Shown here: positions 26,441 to 36,736 of the stretch, piece by piece
How the letters are laid out: each line of letters opens with the position of its first letter
How positions within the stretch are numbered: the first letter of the stretch is position 1
Assembly: GCF_001020205.1 (NCBI RefSeq)
Contig: NZ_CP011663.1
Location: forward strand, 3,844,001 to 3,908,000
DNA: 64,000 nucleotides
Origin: Clostridium sporogenes
Lineage (GTDB): Bacteria > Bacillota > Clostridia > Clostridiales > Clostridiaceae
Direction: 5' to 3'
Made by a program: the position numbers and the translations under genes
The notes under the pieces: generated by a model
The model's input: only the letters and a program-made list of their open reading frames with translations
What the model was told of the DNA's origin: nothing
Database searches by the model: none

Positions 26441-27670
26441 TTATCTACCCTCTTCTGATATCTTTTGCAATATACCTAAACAAATATAAATACTCATCAT
26501 GGAACTTCCTCCACGACTTACTAGAGGCAATGTTATACCAGTAAGAGGAATCATGTTTATAACTCCACCTACTATTACTAATACTTGAGAAGCTATCATA
26601 GCACTATATCCTACTGCTAGAAGTCTTGAAAAATTATTTTCTGCATGTACTGCTGCTCTCATACCTCTATAAAATAAAAGAAAATAAAATATTATTATGG
26701 CGAACCCCATTAATATTCCTAATTCTTCACATATAACTGCATATATAAAATCCGTAGTATTTACTGGCACATATTCTGGATGTCCAAGTCCTAATCCAGT
26801 TCCACTTAATCCTCCAGATGCTATAGAAAGCATAGATTGAACTATCTGATAACTTTTCCCACTAGCATAAGGCCATGGATTTTTCCATATGAGCACCCTT
26901 GTCTGAACATGATCAAATAATTTATAAGATATAACTGATCCTGCACCAAACAATCCTAAACAAGTTAATACATATTTTAATTTAGAAGTAGCTATGTATA
27001 ACATAGTTATAGATATACCAAAAAATATTAAAGCGGAACCCAAGTCTCTTTGCAATACCATAAATCCTAAACACATCATAACTACTACAGCTGGTTCTAT
27101 TAACTTTATAAATTTACCATTATAATCTTTTAATGAAGCAGCTAAATAAGCTACTAAAAATATTTTTCCAAATTCTGATGGTTGAAAAGCAATACCACCG
27201 ATACTTACCCAGTTCTTTGCTCCATATATTTCTTTTCCCATTAAAGTTCCAAGAGCCATGAATACAATAGTAATTATTAAAAATAAATACTTGTACTTAG
27301 CAAACCTTTTTAGATCTGGCAGTAAAACTACCATTAATATAAAAACCGTAACCCCAATAGCAAACCATATTATCTGCTTTATTGAAGTACTTACATCTAT
27401 TCTGTAAAGCATAACTATGCCTATAACTGATAGTATACTAGAAAAAATAAACATATATTTATCTCCATCGGAGAAAAATTTTCTTATTATAAAATAGGAA
27501 TATCCTATTAATAAACAAGTAACTGCAGCTATTATCATAGCTCCTTTATCAAAAGGTTGTTTTAATATAGCTAAGTTCAAAAAGCATACTATACATAAAA
27601 AATAAGTATATCTTAAAAGTCTTTTTTCACCCTTTATAGAATCCATCCTTCTCACCATCCCACATTTCAT
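26441..27670 (-). CDS. SEDS-family peptidoglycan polymerase (FtsW/RodA/SpoVE)
   Basis: About 409 residues with ten membrane helices. Family features include PSEFGKIFLVAYLA, LQRDLGSALIFFGI, the extracellular loop with SGLSGTGLGLGHPEYVPVNTTDFIYAVICEE, and the terminal LPLVSRGGSSMMSIYICLG. SEDS proteins polymerise lipid II into glycan and work with a class B PBP, here the next gene. The start is uncertain: ATGs at 27670, 27658 and 27646 are all possible and no ribosome site clearly picks one. Confidence 0.9.
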   Translation of the reverse strand: MKCGMVRRMDSIKGEKRLLRYTYFLCIVCFLNLAILKQPFDKGAMIIAAVTCLLIGYSYFIIRKFFSDGDKYMFIFSSILSVIGIVMLYRIDVSTSIKQIIWFAIGVTVFILMVVLLPDLKRFAKYKYLFLIITIVFMALGTLMGKEIYGAKNWVSIGGIAFQPSEFGKIFLVAYLAASLKDYNGKFIKLIEPAVVVMMCLGFMVLQRDLGSALIFFGISITMLYIATSKLKYVLTCLGLFGAGSVISYKLFDHVQTRVLIWKNPWPYASGKSYQIVQSMLSIASGGLSGTGLGLGHPEYVPVNTTDFIYAVICEELGILMGFAIIIFYFLLFYRGMRAAVHAENNFSRLLAVGYSAMIASQVLVIVGGVINMIPLTGITLPLVSRGGSSMMSIYICLGILQKISEEGR

Positions 27671-27680
27671 GGATTTTATC

Positions 27681-28118
27681 TTATCCTATTACTTTAAAAA
27701 CTGTACCACCTATTTTTATTAGATCTCCTGGTGATAAATGATTTTTCCCTGTAATGTTTTTATCATTTAATAAAGTCCCATTTGTACTATTTAAATCTTC
27801 TATTATATGTTGAGTATTTTTACTATAAATTTTTGCATGATGTCCTGAAACGTAAGGGTCATCTAATATTAATACATTATCTGGTTTTCTTCCTATGGTT
27901 ATATCTCCTCTAATAGGAATGACGGCACCTTTTCTTAATTCAGATTTATTTATAGCATGTATTATTTCTAAACCAAAGGTTCTTCTACCAGTAGGTCTTC
28001 TTTTTTTATTTCCGCCTTTCATATCTTTATACATTATTTTCAAAGCCCAAAATATTATAATATATACTACACCTATTATAACTATTTTGAAAATCAGACT
28101 TAATTTACTTAAATCCAT
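27681..28118 (-). CDS. Membrane-anchored FHA-domain protein
   Basis: 145 residues. A single membrane helix (about 8-28) is followed by a basic linker (KGGNKKRRPTGRRTFG) and a forkhead-associated domain (about 60-145) with ITIGRKPDNVLILDDPYVSG and HHAKIY, LNSTNGTLLND. FHA domains bind phosphothreonine, so it probably links the cell-wall enzymes behind it to a Ser/Thr kinase encoded elsewhere. It is the first gene of the FHA-SEDS-PBP cluster. Confidence 0.87.
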   Translation of the reverse strand: MDLSKLSLIFKIVIIGVVYIIIFWALKIMYKDMKGGNKKRRPTGRRTFGLEIIHAINKSELRKGAVIPIRGDITIGRKPDNVLILDDPYVSGHHAKIYSKNTQHIIEDLNSTNGTLLNDKNITGKNHLSPGDLIKIGGTVFKVIG

Positions 28119-28176
28119 ACTCTCACCTTCTTTACCTTCCCTGTTGGTATATTATGCTAAAATATTTGTATTTAAA

Positions 28177-28208
28177 GGACTAGCACCTATATGTTTATAT
28201 GCTAGTCC
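28177..28208 (-). terminator. Terminator of the uvrBA operon
   Basis: GGACTAGCA (28177-28185) and TGCTAGTCC (28200-28208) form a perfect 9-bp stem 9 nt after the uvrA stop, followed by TTTAAATAC on the minus strand. Confidence 0.7.
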
Positions 28209-28216
28209 CAAATAAA

Positions 28217-31039
28217 TTATAACATCTTTTTTAAATATTGTCCTGTATATGAGTTACTAGCTCTTGAAATTTTTTCTGGGGTTCCCTCTGCTATTATAGT
28301 TCCTCCCTTTTCTCCACCTTCTGGCCCTAGATCTATTAAATAATCCGCATTTTTTATAACATCTAGATTATGCTCTATAACCACTACGGTATTACCTGAA
28401 TTTGTTAATCTTTGTAATATACTTATTAACTTATTTACATCTTCCATATGAAGTCCAGTAGTAGGCTCATCTAATATATAGAGAGTTTTTCCTGTACTTC
28501 TTTTAGATAACTCATAAGCTAATTTTATTCTTTGAGCTTCCCCTCCTGAAAGTTGTGTAGAGGATTGGCCTAGTCTTATATAACTTAAGCCTACATCCAT
28601 AAGAGTTTGAAGCTTATTTTTTATACGTGGAATATTTTCAAAAAAGTTTAAAGCCTCTTCTACAGTCATATTTAATACATCTGATATATTCTTACCCTTA
28701 TATTTTACTTCTAAAGTTTCTCTATTATATCTTTTACCCTTACAAATTTCACAGGGAACATATACATCAGATAAAAATTGCATTTCAATTTTTATAATTC
28801 CATCTCCGCTACAAGCCTCACATCTTCCACCTTTAACATTAAAACTAAACCTTCCTGGTTTATATCCTCGCATTTTAGCTTCCTTAGTATTTGAAAAGAC
28901 TTCTCTTATAATATCAAATACTCCTGTATAGGTGGCAGGATTGGATCTTGGAGTTCTACCTATAGGGCTCTGATCTATATTTATAACCTTATCTACATTT
29001 TCTATACCAGTAATTTCCTTATGTTTCCCTGGATTATCCTTTGAATTATTTAACTTTTTATGAATACCTTTATATAATATTCCATTAACTAGAGTACTTT
29101 TACCTGAACCAGAAACCCCTGTTACACAAGTAAATAATCCTATAGGGAATTTAGCACTTACGTTTTTCAAATTATTTTCTTTAGCTCCCTTTATGGATAT
29201 ATATTTACCTTCACCCTTTCGTCTTTCTTCAGGTACTGATATTGTTCTAACTCCCTTTATATATTGTCCTGTTATAGACTTTTCAGTATTCATTATATCC
29301 TCTAAAGTTCCCGCTGCCACTACTTCTCCGCCATGTTCACCAGCACCAGGTCCTATATCAACAATATAATCTGCTTCTCTTATGGTATCTTCGTCATGTT
29401 CTACAACTACTAAAGTATTCCCCAAGTCCCTTAAATTTTTTAATGTTTTTATAAGTCTATCATTATCTCTTTGGTGAAGTCCTATACTAGGTTCATCTAA
29501 TATATATAAAACCCCTACTAAACTAGAGCCTATTTGTGTAGCCAATCTTATTCTTTGAGATTCTCCTCCTGATAAAGTTGATGCATTTCTAGATAATGTA
29601 AGATAATCTAAACCTACATCTATTAAAAATTTTAATCTACTACGGATCTCTTTTAGTATTTGATTACTTATTATTTCATCTTTTTTAGATAGCTCTAAAG
29701 ATTCTATAAAATCTAGTTCTTTTTTTATAGACATACTGCAAAACTCAAATATATTTTTATGTGCCACTGTAACGGATAATGCTTCATCATGAAGTCTTGC
29801 CCCCTTGCATTTTGGGCAAGGATTGTCACTCATATATCTTTCAATATCTCTTTTTATATAATCAGAATTAGTTTCTATGTATCTTCTTCTAAGATTATTT
29901 ATAACACCTTCATAGGCATGATTTAATTCCATAGTTCTATTTTCTTTTTTATAATTTACCTTTATTCTCTCTCCATCTAGCCCATATAAAATAATCTTTA
30001 CTATTTTAGGATCCAATTTTTCTATAGGAGTATTTAAATCAAATTTATACTCCTTTGACAAAGCTTTTAATATACTAAAAGTCCATGAATCTTCTTTTAA
30101 ACTACCACTACCTAAGGGAACTATTGCTCCTTCTACTATACTCTTACTTTTATTTGGTACAACTAAGTCCTCATCTATTTCCATTAGAGTACCTAATCCA
30201 TCACATTTATCACATTTTCCATAAGGAGAATTAAAAGAAAACATTCTAGGAGCTATTTCTCCTATACTTATATTGCAATCTACACAAGCAAATTTTTCAC
30301 TAAAAAGTATATCCTCTTCTCCCACAACATTTATTATTACTATTCCTTCTGATAACTTTAATGCAGTTTCCATAGAATCTGCAAGTCTACTTTCTATGCC
30401 TTCTTTAACTACTAATCTATCTACTACAGCCTCTATTGTATGTTTTTTATTTTTTTCTAACTTTATTTCTTCCTCTTCTAGATCTACTATATTTCCATCT
30501 ATTCTAGCTCTTACATATCCTGATTTTACTATGTTTTCTATGGTCTTAATGTGCTCACCTTTTCTTCCACTTATGATGGGAGATAATACTTGTATTTTAG
30601 TTCTTTCCGCCATAGTCATTATTTTATCTACCATTTGATCTACTGTTTGCTGAGTTATTTCTTTTCCACATTTAGGGCAATGGGGTTTGCCGATTTTTGC
30701 GTATAATAATCTTAAATAATCATATATTTCTGTCACAGTTCCAACGGTTGAACGTGGATTTCTATTAGTGGTTTTTTGATCAATAGATATAGCCGGTGAT
30801 AACCCTTCTATATAATCTACTTCTGGTTTATCCATTTGTCCTAAAAACTGTCTGGCATAGGCAGATAAAGATTCTACATATCTTCTCTGTCCCTCTGCAT
30901 ATAAAGTGTCAAAAGCTAATGAGGATTTACCAGAACCAGATAGGCCTGTAAACACTATATATTTATCTCTTGGCAACTGAAGATCTATATTTTTTAAATT
31001 ATTAACCTTAGCACCTTTAATAATAATTTTATCCTTCAT
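28217..31039 (-). CDS. uvrA: Excinuclease ABC subunit A
   Basis: 940 residues. Two ABC ATPase halves are complete: Walker A GLSGSGKSS near 32-40 and GVSGSGKSTLVNG in the second half; signatures LSGGESQRIRLATQI and LSGGEAQRIKLAYEL; Walker B LYILDEPSIGLHQRD and LYILDEPTTGLH. Zinc-finger cysteines appear in CPKCGKE, CVDC..CDKCDG, CPKCKGARL and CEACSGDG..CEICKGKR. UvrA finds DNA damage and loads UvrB. It lies 18 nt downstream of uvrB. Confidence 0.97.
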   Translation of the reverse strand: MKDKIIIKGAKVNNLKNIDLQLPRDKYIVFTGLSGSGKSSLAFDTLYAEGQRRYVESLSAYARQFLGQMDKPEVDYIEGLSPAISIDQKTTNRNPRSTVGTVTEIYDYLRLLYAKIGKPHCPKCGKEITQQTVDQMVDKIMTMAERTKIQVLSPIISGRKGEHIKTIENIVKSGYVRARIDGNIVDLEEEEIKLEKNKKHTIEAVVDRLVVKEGIESRLADSMETALKLSEGIVIINVVGEEDILFSEKFACVDCNISIGEIAPRMFSFNSPYGKCDKCDGLGTLMEIDEDLVVPNKSKSIVEGAIVPLGSGSLKEDSWTFSILKALSKEYKFDLNTPIEKLDPKIVKIILYGLDGERIKVNYKKENRTMELNHAYEGVINNLRRRYIETNSDYIKRDIERYMSDNPCPKCKGARLHDEALSVTVAHKNIFEFCSMSIKKELDFIESLELSKKDEIISNQILKEIRSRLKFLIDVGLDYLTLSRNASTLSGGESQRIRLATQIGSSLVGVLYILDEPSIGLHQRDNDRLIKTLKNLRDLGNTLVVVEHDEDTIREADYIVDIGPGAGEHGGEVVAAGTLEDIMNTEKSITGQYIKGVRTISVPEERRKGEGKYISIKGAKENNLKNVSAKFPIGLFTCVTGVSGSGKSTLVNGILYKGIHKKLNNSKDNPGKHKEITGIENVDKVINIDQSPIGRTPRSNPATYTGVFDIIREVFSNTKEAKMRGYKPGRFSFNVKGGRCEACSGDGIIKIEMQFLSDVYVPCEICKGKRYNRETLEVKYKGKNISDVLNMTVEEALNFFENIPRIKNKLQTLMDVGLSYIRLGQSSTQLSGGEAQRIKLAYELSKRSTGKTLYILDEPTTGLHMEDVNKLISILQRLTNSGNTVVVIEHNLDVIKNADYLIDLGPEGGEKGGTIIAEGTPEKISRASNSYTGQYLKKML

Positions 31040-31057
31040 TATTTGTTATTACACTCC

Positions 31058-33046
31058 TTAAAATTCTGTTTCTTTATCTTTTTTTAATTTGTATATTACA
31101 TCTCTCAAATGAGCTGCTTTTTCAAACTGTAAATTTTGTGCTGCCTCTCTCATTTCTTTTTCGTATTGTTCTATTAATTTATCTATATCATTATTATAAG
31201 ATTTTAATGCTTCATTTAAATTGTCATATTCTTCTCTTTCCTCTGCTATATCGCTTATTTGAATTACTTCTCTTATATCTTTTATTATAGTTTTAGGAAC
31301 AATCCCATGTTTTTCATTATATTCCATTTGTATTTTTCTTCTTCTGTTAGTTTCTTTTATAGTCCTTTCCATGGATTTAGTTATAACATCTCCATACATA
31401 ATTACCTTACTTTCAGAGTTTCTTGCTGCCCTTCCAACGGTCTGTATAAGAGAGGTTTCTGATCTTAAAAATCCCTCTTTATCTGCATCTAATATTGTAA
31501 CTAAAGCTACTTCTGGTATATCCAATCCTTCTCTTAGTAAGTTTATTCCTACTAAAACATGAAATTCTCCTTTTCTAAGATCATGTATTATCTTCATTCT
31601 TTCTATAGTATCTATATCTGAATGTAAGTATCTAGTTTTTATTCCCATCTCTTTTAAATAATCTGTCAAGTCTTCTGCCATTTTTTTTGTTAATGTAGTT
31701 ACTAAAATTCTAAATCCTCTTTTAATTGTTTCCTGTATGTTAGCATATAAATCATCTATCTGACCCTTCACTGGTTTAACAATTATTTCGGGATCTAGAA
31801 GTCCTGTAGGCCTTATAACTTGTTCTGCTGTATTAGTAGAATGTTCTAATTCATATTTTGCTGGTGTAGCACTTACAAAAACTACTTGATTTAATTTATT
31901 TTCAAACTCATTAAAAGTAAGAGGCCTATTATCATAAGCACAAGGCAACCTAAATCCATATTCCACCAAAGAATCCTTTCTAGATTTATCTCCTGCCTGC
32001 ATAGCTTTTACCTGTGGCAAAGTTACATGGCTTTCATCTATAAAAAGAAGAAAATCATCAGGAAAATAATCTAATAATGTCTGAGGTGATGTTCCTTTAG
32101 CTCTTCCATCTAATACTCTCGAATAATTTTCTATGCCTGTACAATATCCAACTTCTCTCATCATTTCTATATCAAAATTAGTTCTTTGTTTCAACCTTTG
32201 AGCTTCTAATATTTTATCTTGTGATACTAGCTCTTTCACTCTTTCTTCTAGTTCTTCTTCTATACTTTTTATAGCAATTTCTAACCTATCCTTTGAAGTT
32301 GCAAAGTGGGAAGCTGGGAATATTGATACATGTTTCAATTTAGTTATGGTTTCTCCTGTTAATGAATCAAATTCCTTTATTCTATCTATTTCATCCCCAA
32401 AAAATTCAACCCTTATTGCCTTATTGCTAGATGCAGCAGGGAAAATATCTAACACATCACCCTTAACTCTAAAGGTACCTCTAGAAAAATCAATATCATT
32501 TCTTTCATATTGTATCTCTACTAATTTTTTAATAATTTCATCTCTATCTTTTTCCATTCCTTCTCTTAAAGATATGGTTAATTTTTTATACTCTTCTGGA
32601 TTACCAAGTCCATATATACAGGACACAGAAGCTACAATTATTACATCTCTTCTCTCAAATAAAGCTGCTGTAGCTGAATGTCTCAATTTATCTATTTCAT
32701 CATTTATAGATGCATCCTTTTCTATGTATGTATCACTTTGAGCTACATATGCTTCTGGTTGATAATAGTCATAATAAGATACGAAATATTCCACTGCACT
32801 ATTAGGGAAAAAATCTCTAAACTCTGAGCATAATTGTGCTGCTAGTGTTTTATTATGAGCTAAAACTAAAGTAGGTTTTTGAACTTTTTCTATAATATTT
32901 GCCATAGTAAAAGTTTTACCTGATCCTGTTACACCTATTAACGTTTGAAATTTTTCCCCATTTTCTATACCTTTAGCAATAGATTTTATAGCTTTAGGCT
33001 GATCTCCTGTAGGATTAAATTTTGAAATTACCTTAAACTGGCTCAT
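31058..33046 (-). CDS. uvrB: Excinuclease ABC subunit B
   Basis: About 662 residues. Helicase motifs include GVTGSGKTFTMANI, the beta-hairpin SYYDYYQPEAYV, LFIDESHVTLPQ and the C-terminal TVGRAARNSESK; a UVR domain (EMREAAQNLQFEKAAHLRD) ends the protein and contacts UvrC. I chose the ATG at 33046 because AAGGA lies 8 nt before it; an ATG at 33055 directly abuts that site. The gene overlaps the end of the PDZ membrane protein gene or nearly so, which implies coupled translation. Confidence 0.96.
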   Translation of the reverse strand: MSQFKVISKFNPTGDQPKAIKSIAKGIENGEKFQTLIGVTGSGKTFTMANIIEKVQKPTLVLAHNKTLAAQLCSEFRDFFPNSAVEYFVSYYDYYQPEAYVAQSDTYIEKDASINDEIDKLRHSATAALFERRDVIIVASVSCIYGLGNPEEYKKLTISLREGMEKDRDEIIKKLVEIQYERNDIDFSRGTFRVKGDVLDIFPAASSNKAIRVEFFGDEIDRIKEFDSLTGETITKLKHVSIFPASHFATSKDRLEIAIKSIEEELEERVKELVSQDKILEAQRLKQRTNFDIEMMREVGYCTGIENYSRVLDGRAKGTSPQTLLDYFPDDFLLFIDESHVTLPQVKAMQAGDKSRKDSLVEYGFRLPCAYDNRPLTFNEFENKLNQVVFVSATPAKYELEHSTNTAEQVIRPTGLLDPEIIVKPVKGQIDDLYANIQETIKRGFRILVTTLTKKMAEDLTDYLKEMGIKTRYLHSDIDTIERMKIIHDLRKGEFHVLVGINLLREGLDIPEVALVTILDADKEGFLRSETSLIQTVGRAARNSESKVIMYGDVITKSMERTIKETNRRRKIQMEYNEKHGIVPKTIIKDIREVIQISDIAEEREEYDNLNEALKSYNNDIDKLIEQYEKEMREAAQNLQFEKAAHLRDVIYKLKKDKETEF

Positions 33047-33047
33047 C

Positions 33048-34343
33048 TTATTCATCCTTATCTTTGTTTTTAATTTTTTCTAATATATCTTGAAATTTTT
33101 CACTCTTAACCTTTATTACAGATGTATTCTTAGGTACATTTTTAGGTACAAATACAATACCTAGTTTTTCGTAAGAAGTTAACATACGATAATTTACGGT
33201 CTTTAGTCTTCCTACATCATTTTTTATCTTAAAAGATATATGTCCATACATTTGTCCTATAGATTTAACTATGTCTTCCTCACTATCTATCTCTTTATCA
33301 TTTACTTGTAATAATAAATCTCCACTTTTTATACCCATTTTATTTGCTACAGAATCTTTTGCTACATCTAATACCATAATGCCTTCTTCTGTGCTTATAT
33401 ATCTAGGCTCTCCTTTTAATTCAAAATATTTTTGTATATATAGCATAGCTTCGTGACCTACTGGTGCAAAAATTAATACAACTACTTTAAGTAATGTATT
33501 CATAACTGCTAATCTTGAAAGCATAAAAAGTATTAAACTATATATTACTATATATAATCCTGATATAAATTTTTTTTCTTTTCTAGTTTTAGTAAAAGTA
33601 ACAGCATTATACCCAATTATTCCATAAAAAGATGTTAATGCTATAACAGCTGCATTAAGTACACTTAATGGTAAGCCTGTTTTTAGTAAAGGCCACCAAT
33701 TAGGCATAGGTGCTCCACCTTGACTAATATTTGAAAGAGCTTGATTGTTAATCATAAGCATAAAAGCTATTGGTAATATCCAATATCTTTGAAGCACAAA
33801 TCCTCCTATTATCTTATCCTCTCTATTTGTAAAAACAGGAACATATCCTCTATCTCCATCTATCATAACTAATATACCCTCAACTAAGTGTAATATAGCA
33901 ACCATTGACATTAAGGCTGGTATATCTATATTAACAAAATTTAATTGTGGCATATTTAATAATTTAGCCATATTTAAAAGTATTAAGCTAGCCATTCCCA
34001 ATGCAGCTCCAGAATAGGAAAAGCATATAAATCTAGGATTAAAGATCATAAAAAACATAGATATTAAAAATATTAAATAAATAGCTGAATCTTCTCTAAA
34101 AAATATTCCTAAATAGGACATAATTAAACTAGCCGCAGTTCCTGCAAATATTCCTAATACTACTTCAGATATTGTTAATTCAAAGGCTGTAGTTACCTTT
34201 TGTCCTATTATCATTTTTTGCATTATGATAGTTTTTCTATTTTTTCTATATAAAATCAATGATAATAATAACAAAACTATTACTGAATAAGGCTCTATCA
34301 AAAGATATGCTACCGCCTTTAATGTAATTAGTAATATGTCCAT
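33048..34343 (-). CDS. PDZ-domain membrane protein, MinJ-like
   Basis: 431 residues with about eight membrane helices in the first 310 residues and a C-terminal PDZ domain (GIMVLDVAKDSVANKMGIKS, then GDLLLQVNDKEIDSEEDIVK). The layout and position between ctpB and uvrB match B. subtilis MinJ (YvjD), which tethers MinD to DivIVA at poles and septa. Sequence similarity to MinJ cannot be measured here, so the role is inference from architecture and synteny. Confidence 0.7.
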   Translation of the reverse strand: MDILLITLKAVAYLLIEPYSVIVLLLLSLILYRKNRKTIIMQKMIIGQKVTTAFELTISEVVLGIFAGTAASLIMSYLGIFFREDSAIYLIFLISMFFMIFNPRFICFSYSGAALGMASLILLNMAKLLNMPQLNFVNIDIPALMSMVAILHLVEGILVMIDGDRGYVPVFTNREDKIIGGFVLQRYWILPIAFMLMINNQALSNISQGGAPMPNWWPLLKTGLPLSVLNAAVIALTSFYGIIGYNAVTFTKTRKEKKFISGLYIVIYSLILFMLSRLAVMNTLLKVVVLIFAPVGHEAMLYIQKYFELKGEPRYISTEEGIMVLDVAKDSVANKMGIKSGDLLLQVNDKEIDSEEDIVKSIGQMYGHISFKIKNDVGRLKTVNYRMLTSYEKLGIVFVPKNVPKNTSVIKVKSEKFQDILEKIKNKDKDE

Positions 34344-34369
34344 TAAAAATAATTCCCCTCTCCATAACT

Positions 34370-34400
34370 ATGGTTTAGTTAGAAAATCTAACTAAACCAT
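34370..34400. other. Perfect 13-bp hairpin after ctpB
   Basis: ATGGTTTAGTTAG (34370-34382) and CTAACTAAACCAT (34388-34400) are perfect inverted repeats 30 nt past the ctpB stop. Neither strand has a clear T-run, so it may protect or process the mRNA instead of ending it. Confidence 0.5.
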
Positions 34401-34430
34401 CTATTAAAAATATAAAGATTAAATACAATA

Positions 34431-35636
34431 TTATTTTATCTTTGATTTTGCAATATTTAAAGCTTTATTAAATTGAGGATCTACTTTTCTATCATATTCT
34501 TTCTTTCTTAACTCCTCTGGATAATCGATTTCCATATCTGGAGTTATTCCTTTATGATTTATGTTTATACCTTTAGGTGAATAATATTTTGAAATTGTAA
34601 CTTTAAGAGCTGTATTATCACCAGTCTCTATTATAGTTTGAACTACACCTTTTCCAAAAGTTTTCTTTCCTATGGATGTAGCTGCATTATAGTCTTTCAT
34701 AGCTCCTAAAAATACCTCTGAAGCACTTGCAGAGCCTTCATCTACTAATATAGTTACTGGAAATCCTATAAAATCTCCACCTTTAGATTTATATTCTTTC
34801 TTGTTTTCATATTTATCTATAGTTGATACTACAACTTTCCCCTTTTCTATAAAATTAGAAGCCATATTAATGCACTCATCTAATAATCCTCCTGGATTTC
34901 CTCTTAAGTCTAATAGTAAAGATTTCATACCCTTATCTTTTAAATTATCTAAAGCATTCTTAAAGTTTTTTGAAGTGTGTTCATCAAACATACTTACTTG
35001 TATATATCCTATATTATTATCAATCATTTCTGATTTTATAGTAGGTATATCTATTTTTTTTCTTTTTAATGTTACTTCAAAACTGCCTTTTTCTTTTCTA
35101 TACAATTGTAATTTAACATCTGTGCCTTCTTTTCCTTTCATTATGGAAACAGCTTTTTCTAATTCCTTTCCTGTTACTGTTGTGTTATTAACCTTTTGAA
35201 TTTCATCCTTTGGTAGTATTCCCGCCTCTTTAGCTGGAGATCCTTCAAAAGTAGAAGCTACAATTATTTTATCATCTTTAGCTTGTATTTGTATTCCTAC
35301 GCCACTATAATTACCTTCTGTTTGAGCATTAAACTCTTTGTACTCTTTAGCATTCATAAATACAGTATAAGGATCATTTAAAGATTCTGTCATTCCTTTT
35401 ACTGCACCTTCTGCCATCTTACTTTCATCTATTTTACCATCGTAATACTTATATATTTGATTTCTTATTAAAAACATCTTTTGATATTTTAATATATCTT
35501 TATATTGGTCTGCTCCAATTATAACCTTGCCATTAGGCAAATATAAAGAAACCAAATTTGTACCTAAAAACGTAAAAATATTTGTTACTAATACTATAAC
35601 TACTGTCCATATAATCCATTTTTTATTTTTTTTCAA
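34431..35636 (-). CDS. ctpB: S41 carboxy-terminal processing protease CtpB
   Basis: About 401 residues from a TTG at 35636; AGAGGTG lies 6 nt before it, whereas the GTG at 35645 is part of that ribosome site. An N-terminal signal anchor (about 8-30) exports the protein. A PDZ domain follows (GVGIQIQAKDDKIIVAST, SPAKEAGI), then the peptidase core with LDLRGNPGGLLDE, the serine region VDEGSASASEV and the lysine in GKKTFGKGV. CtpB in Bacillus cleaves SpoIVFA to start sigma-K processing in sporulation. Synteny with ftsEX supports the name. Confidence 0.85.
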   Translation of the reverse strand: MKKNKKWIIWTVVIVLVTNIFTFLGTNLVSLYLPNGKVIIGADQYKDILKYQKMFLIRNQIYKYYDGKIDESKMAEGAVKGMTESLNDPYTVFMNAKEYKEFNAQTEGNYSGVGIQIQAKDDKIIVASTFEGSPAKEAGILPKDEIQKVNNTTVTGKELEKAVSIMKGKEGTDVKLQLYRKEKGSFEVTLKRKKIDIPTIKSEMIDNNIGYIQVSMFDEHTSKNFKNALDNLKDKGMKSLLLDLRGNPGGLLDECINMASNFIEKGKVVVSTIDKYENKKEYKSKGGDFIGFPVTILVDEGSASASEVFLGAMKDYNAATSIGKKTFGKGVVQTIIETGDNTALKVTISKYYSPKGININHKGITPDMEIDYPEELRKKEYDRKVDPQFNKALNIAKSKIK

Positions 35637-35759
35637 ATTACCCACCTCTTTGTTTAGCCTTAATATATATTAGTAATATATAAGTATTATATATTAAATA
35701 ATACATTATTACAGAAAATAAAAAATTAATTTTAAATTAATTTTTTTATTTATAAAACT

Positions 35760-35813
35760 AGCATGCACCATTTATAAGAAAATATTTAACATATCTCTTA
35801 CATTGTGCATGCT
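35760..35813 (-). terminator. Terminator of ftsEX
   Basis: AGCATGCAC (35760-35768) pairs with GTGCATGCT (35805-35813), enclosing an AT-rich loop; AGTTTTAT follows on the minus strand. It lies 33 nt past the ftsX stop. Confidence 0.5.
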
Positions 35814-35845
35814 CTCTTATTTTAATGTTTACTAATATATAATAA

Positions 35846-36736
35846 TTATACTGATAAAAATTTTCTTATAGATAGTATACTTCCTACAGCTCCTATTATT
35901 ATTCCAACTAAAACAAATATCCATAATATACTTGATAAAACGTAGCCTGGATTTAATAAATTTACAAATATTAATCCAACTGATGCCTTAGTGTATACTC
36001 CTTTATATCCATAATATAATAGTAAAATAGCAATAATAGCTCCCAATATACCTATGATAATTCCTTCAAATACAAAGGGCCATCTAATAAACCAATCGGT
36101 AGCTCCTATATATTTCATTATTCCTATTTCTCTTTTTCTTGAATATACTGTAATCTTTATAGTATTTCCTATTAAGAATAAAGATACTCCTATTAGTATT
36201 AAAAATAATACTAATCCCATCCATTTTAGTGTGTTTGTTATTTTAGTTATTTTATCAACTATTTCTTTACCATCTTTTATTTGGTCTATTCCCTCCATAT
36301 TTTTTATAGATCCTACTACTTTTGAAACCATTTCTGGTTTTTGTACCCTTACTATAATTGAATTGGGTAATGGATTTTCTTTTTCCAAGCCTTCTGCTAA
36401 AGACTTATTATCTTCTCCCAATTGCTTCTTAAATTTATTTAGTGCATCTTTTTTACTTTCATAAGTTACCTTTTCTACCCCTGTTATAGAATTTATTTTA
36501 TCTTTTATAGCTTTTTCTTGTTCTGTTTTTATATTGTCCTTTAATACTATTGTCGCTTCTACTTTTGATTCAACTTCTGTAACAGCTTGTTTTACATTCA
36601 TTATGGAAAGAAGAAATACTCCCAATATAAATAAAGTGGCTGCTACAGTAGCTATAGAAGCTGTACTTAAGGTTTTATGCCTTCTTAATCCCTTTATAGA
36701 ATCTACAACAAAATATTTTAATGTACTAATCTTCAT
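35846..36736 (-). CDS. ftsX: Cell division ABC transporter permease FtsX
   Basis: 296 residues from the ATG at 36736, which has GAGGTG 9 nt upstream; an upstream GTG at 36748 lies inside that ribosome site. The membrane layout is one helix near 25-45, a large extracellular domain (about 50-165) and three C-terminal helices. VYSRKREIGIMKYIGATDWFIRWPF is the conserved cytoplasmic loop. FtsX with FtsE activates cell-wall hydrolases at the membrane. The gene starts near the end of ftsE. Confidence 0.93.
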   Translation of the reverse strand: MKISTLKYFVVDSIKGLRRHKTLSTASIATVAATLFILGVFLLSIMNVKQAVTEVESKVEATIVLKDNIKTEQEKAIKDKINSITGVEKVTYESKKDALNKFKKQLGEDNKSLAEGLEKENPLPNSIIVRVQKPEMVSKVVGSIKNMEGIDQIKDGKEIVDKITKITNTLKWMGLVLFLILIGVSLFLIGNTIKITVYSRKREIGIMKYIGATDWFIRWPFVFEGIIIGILGAIIAILLLYYGYKGVYTKASVGLIFVNLLNPGYVLSSILWIFVLVGIIIGAVGSILSIRKFLSV

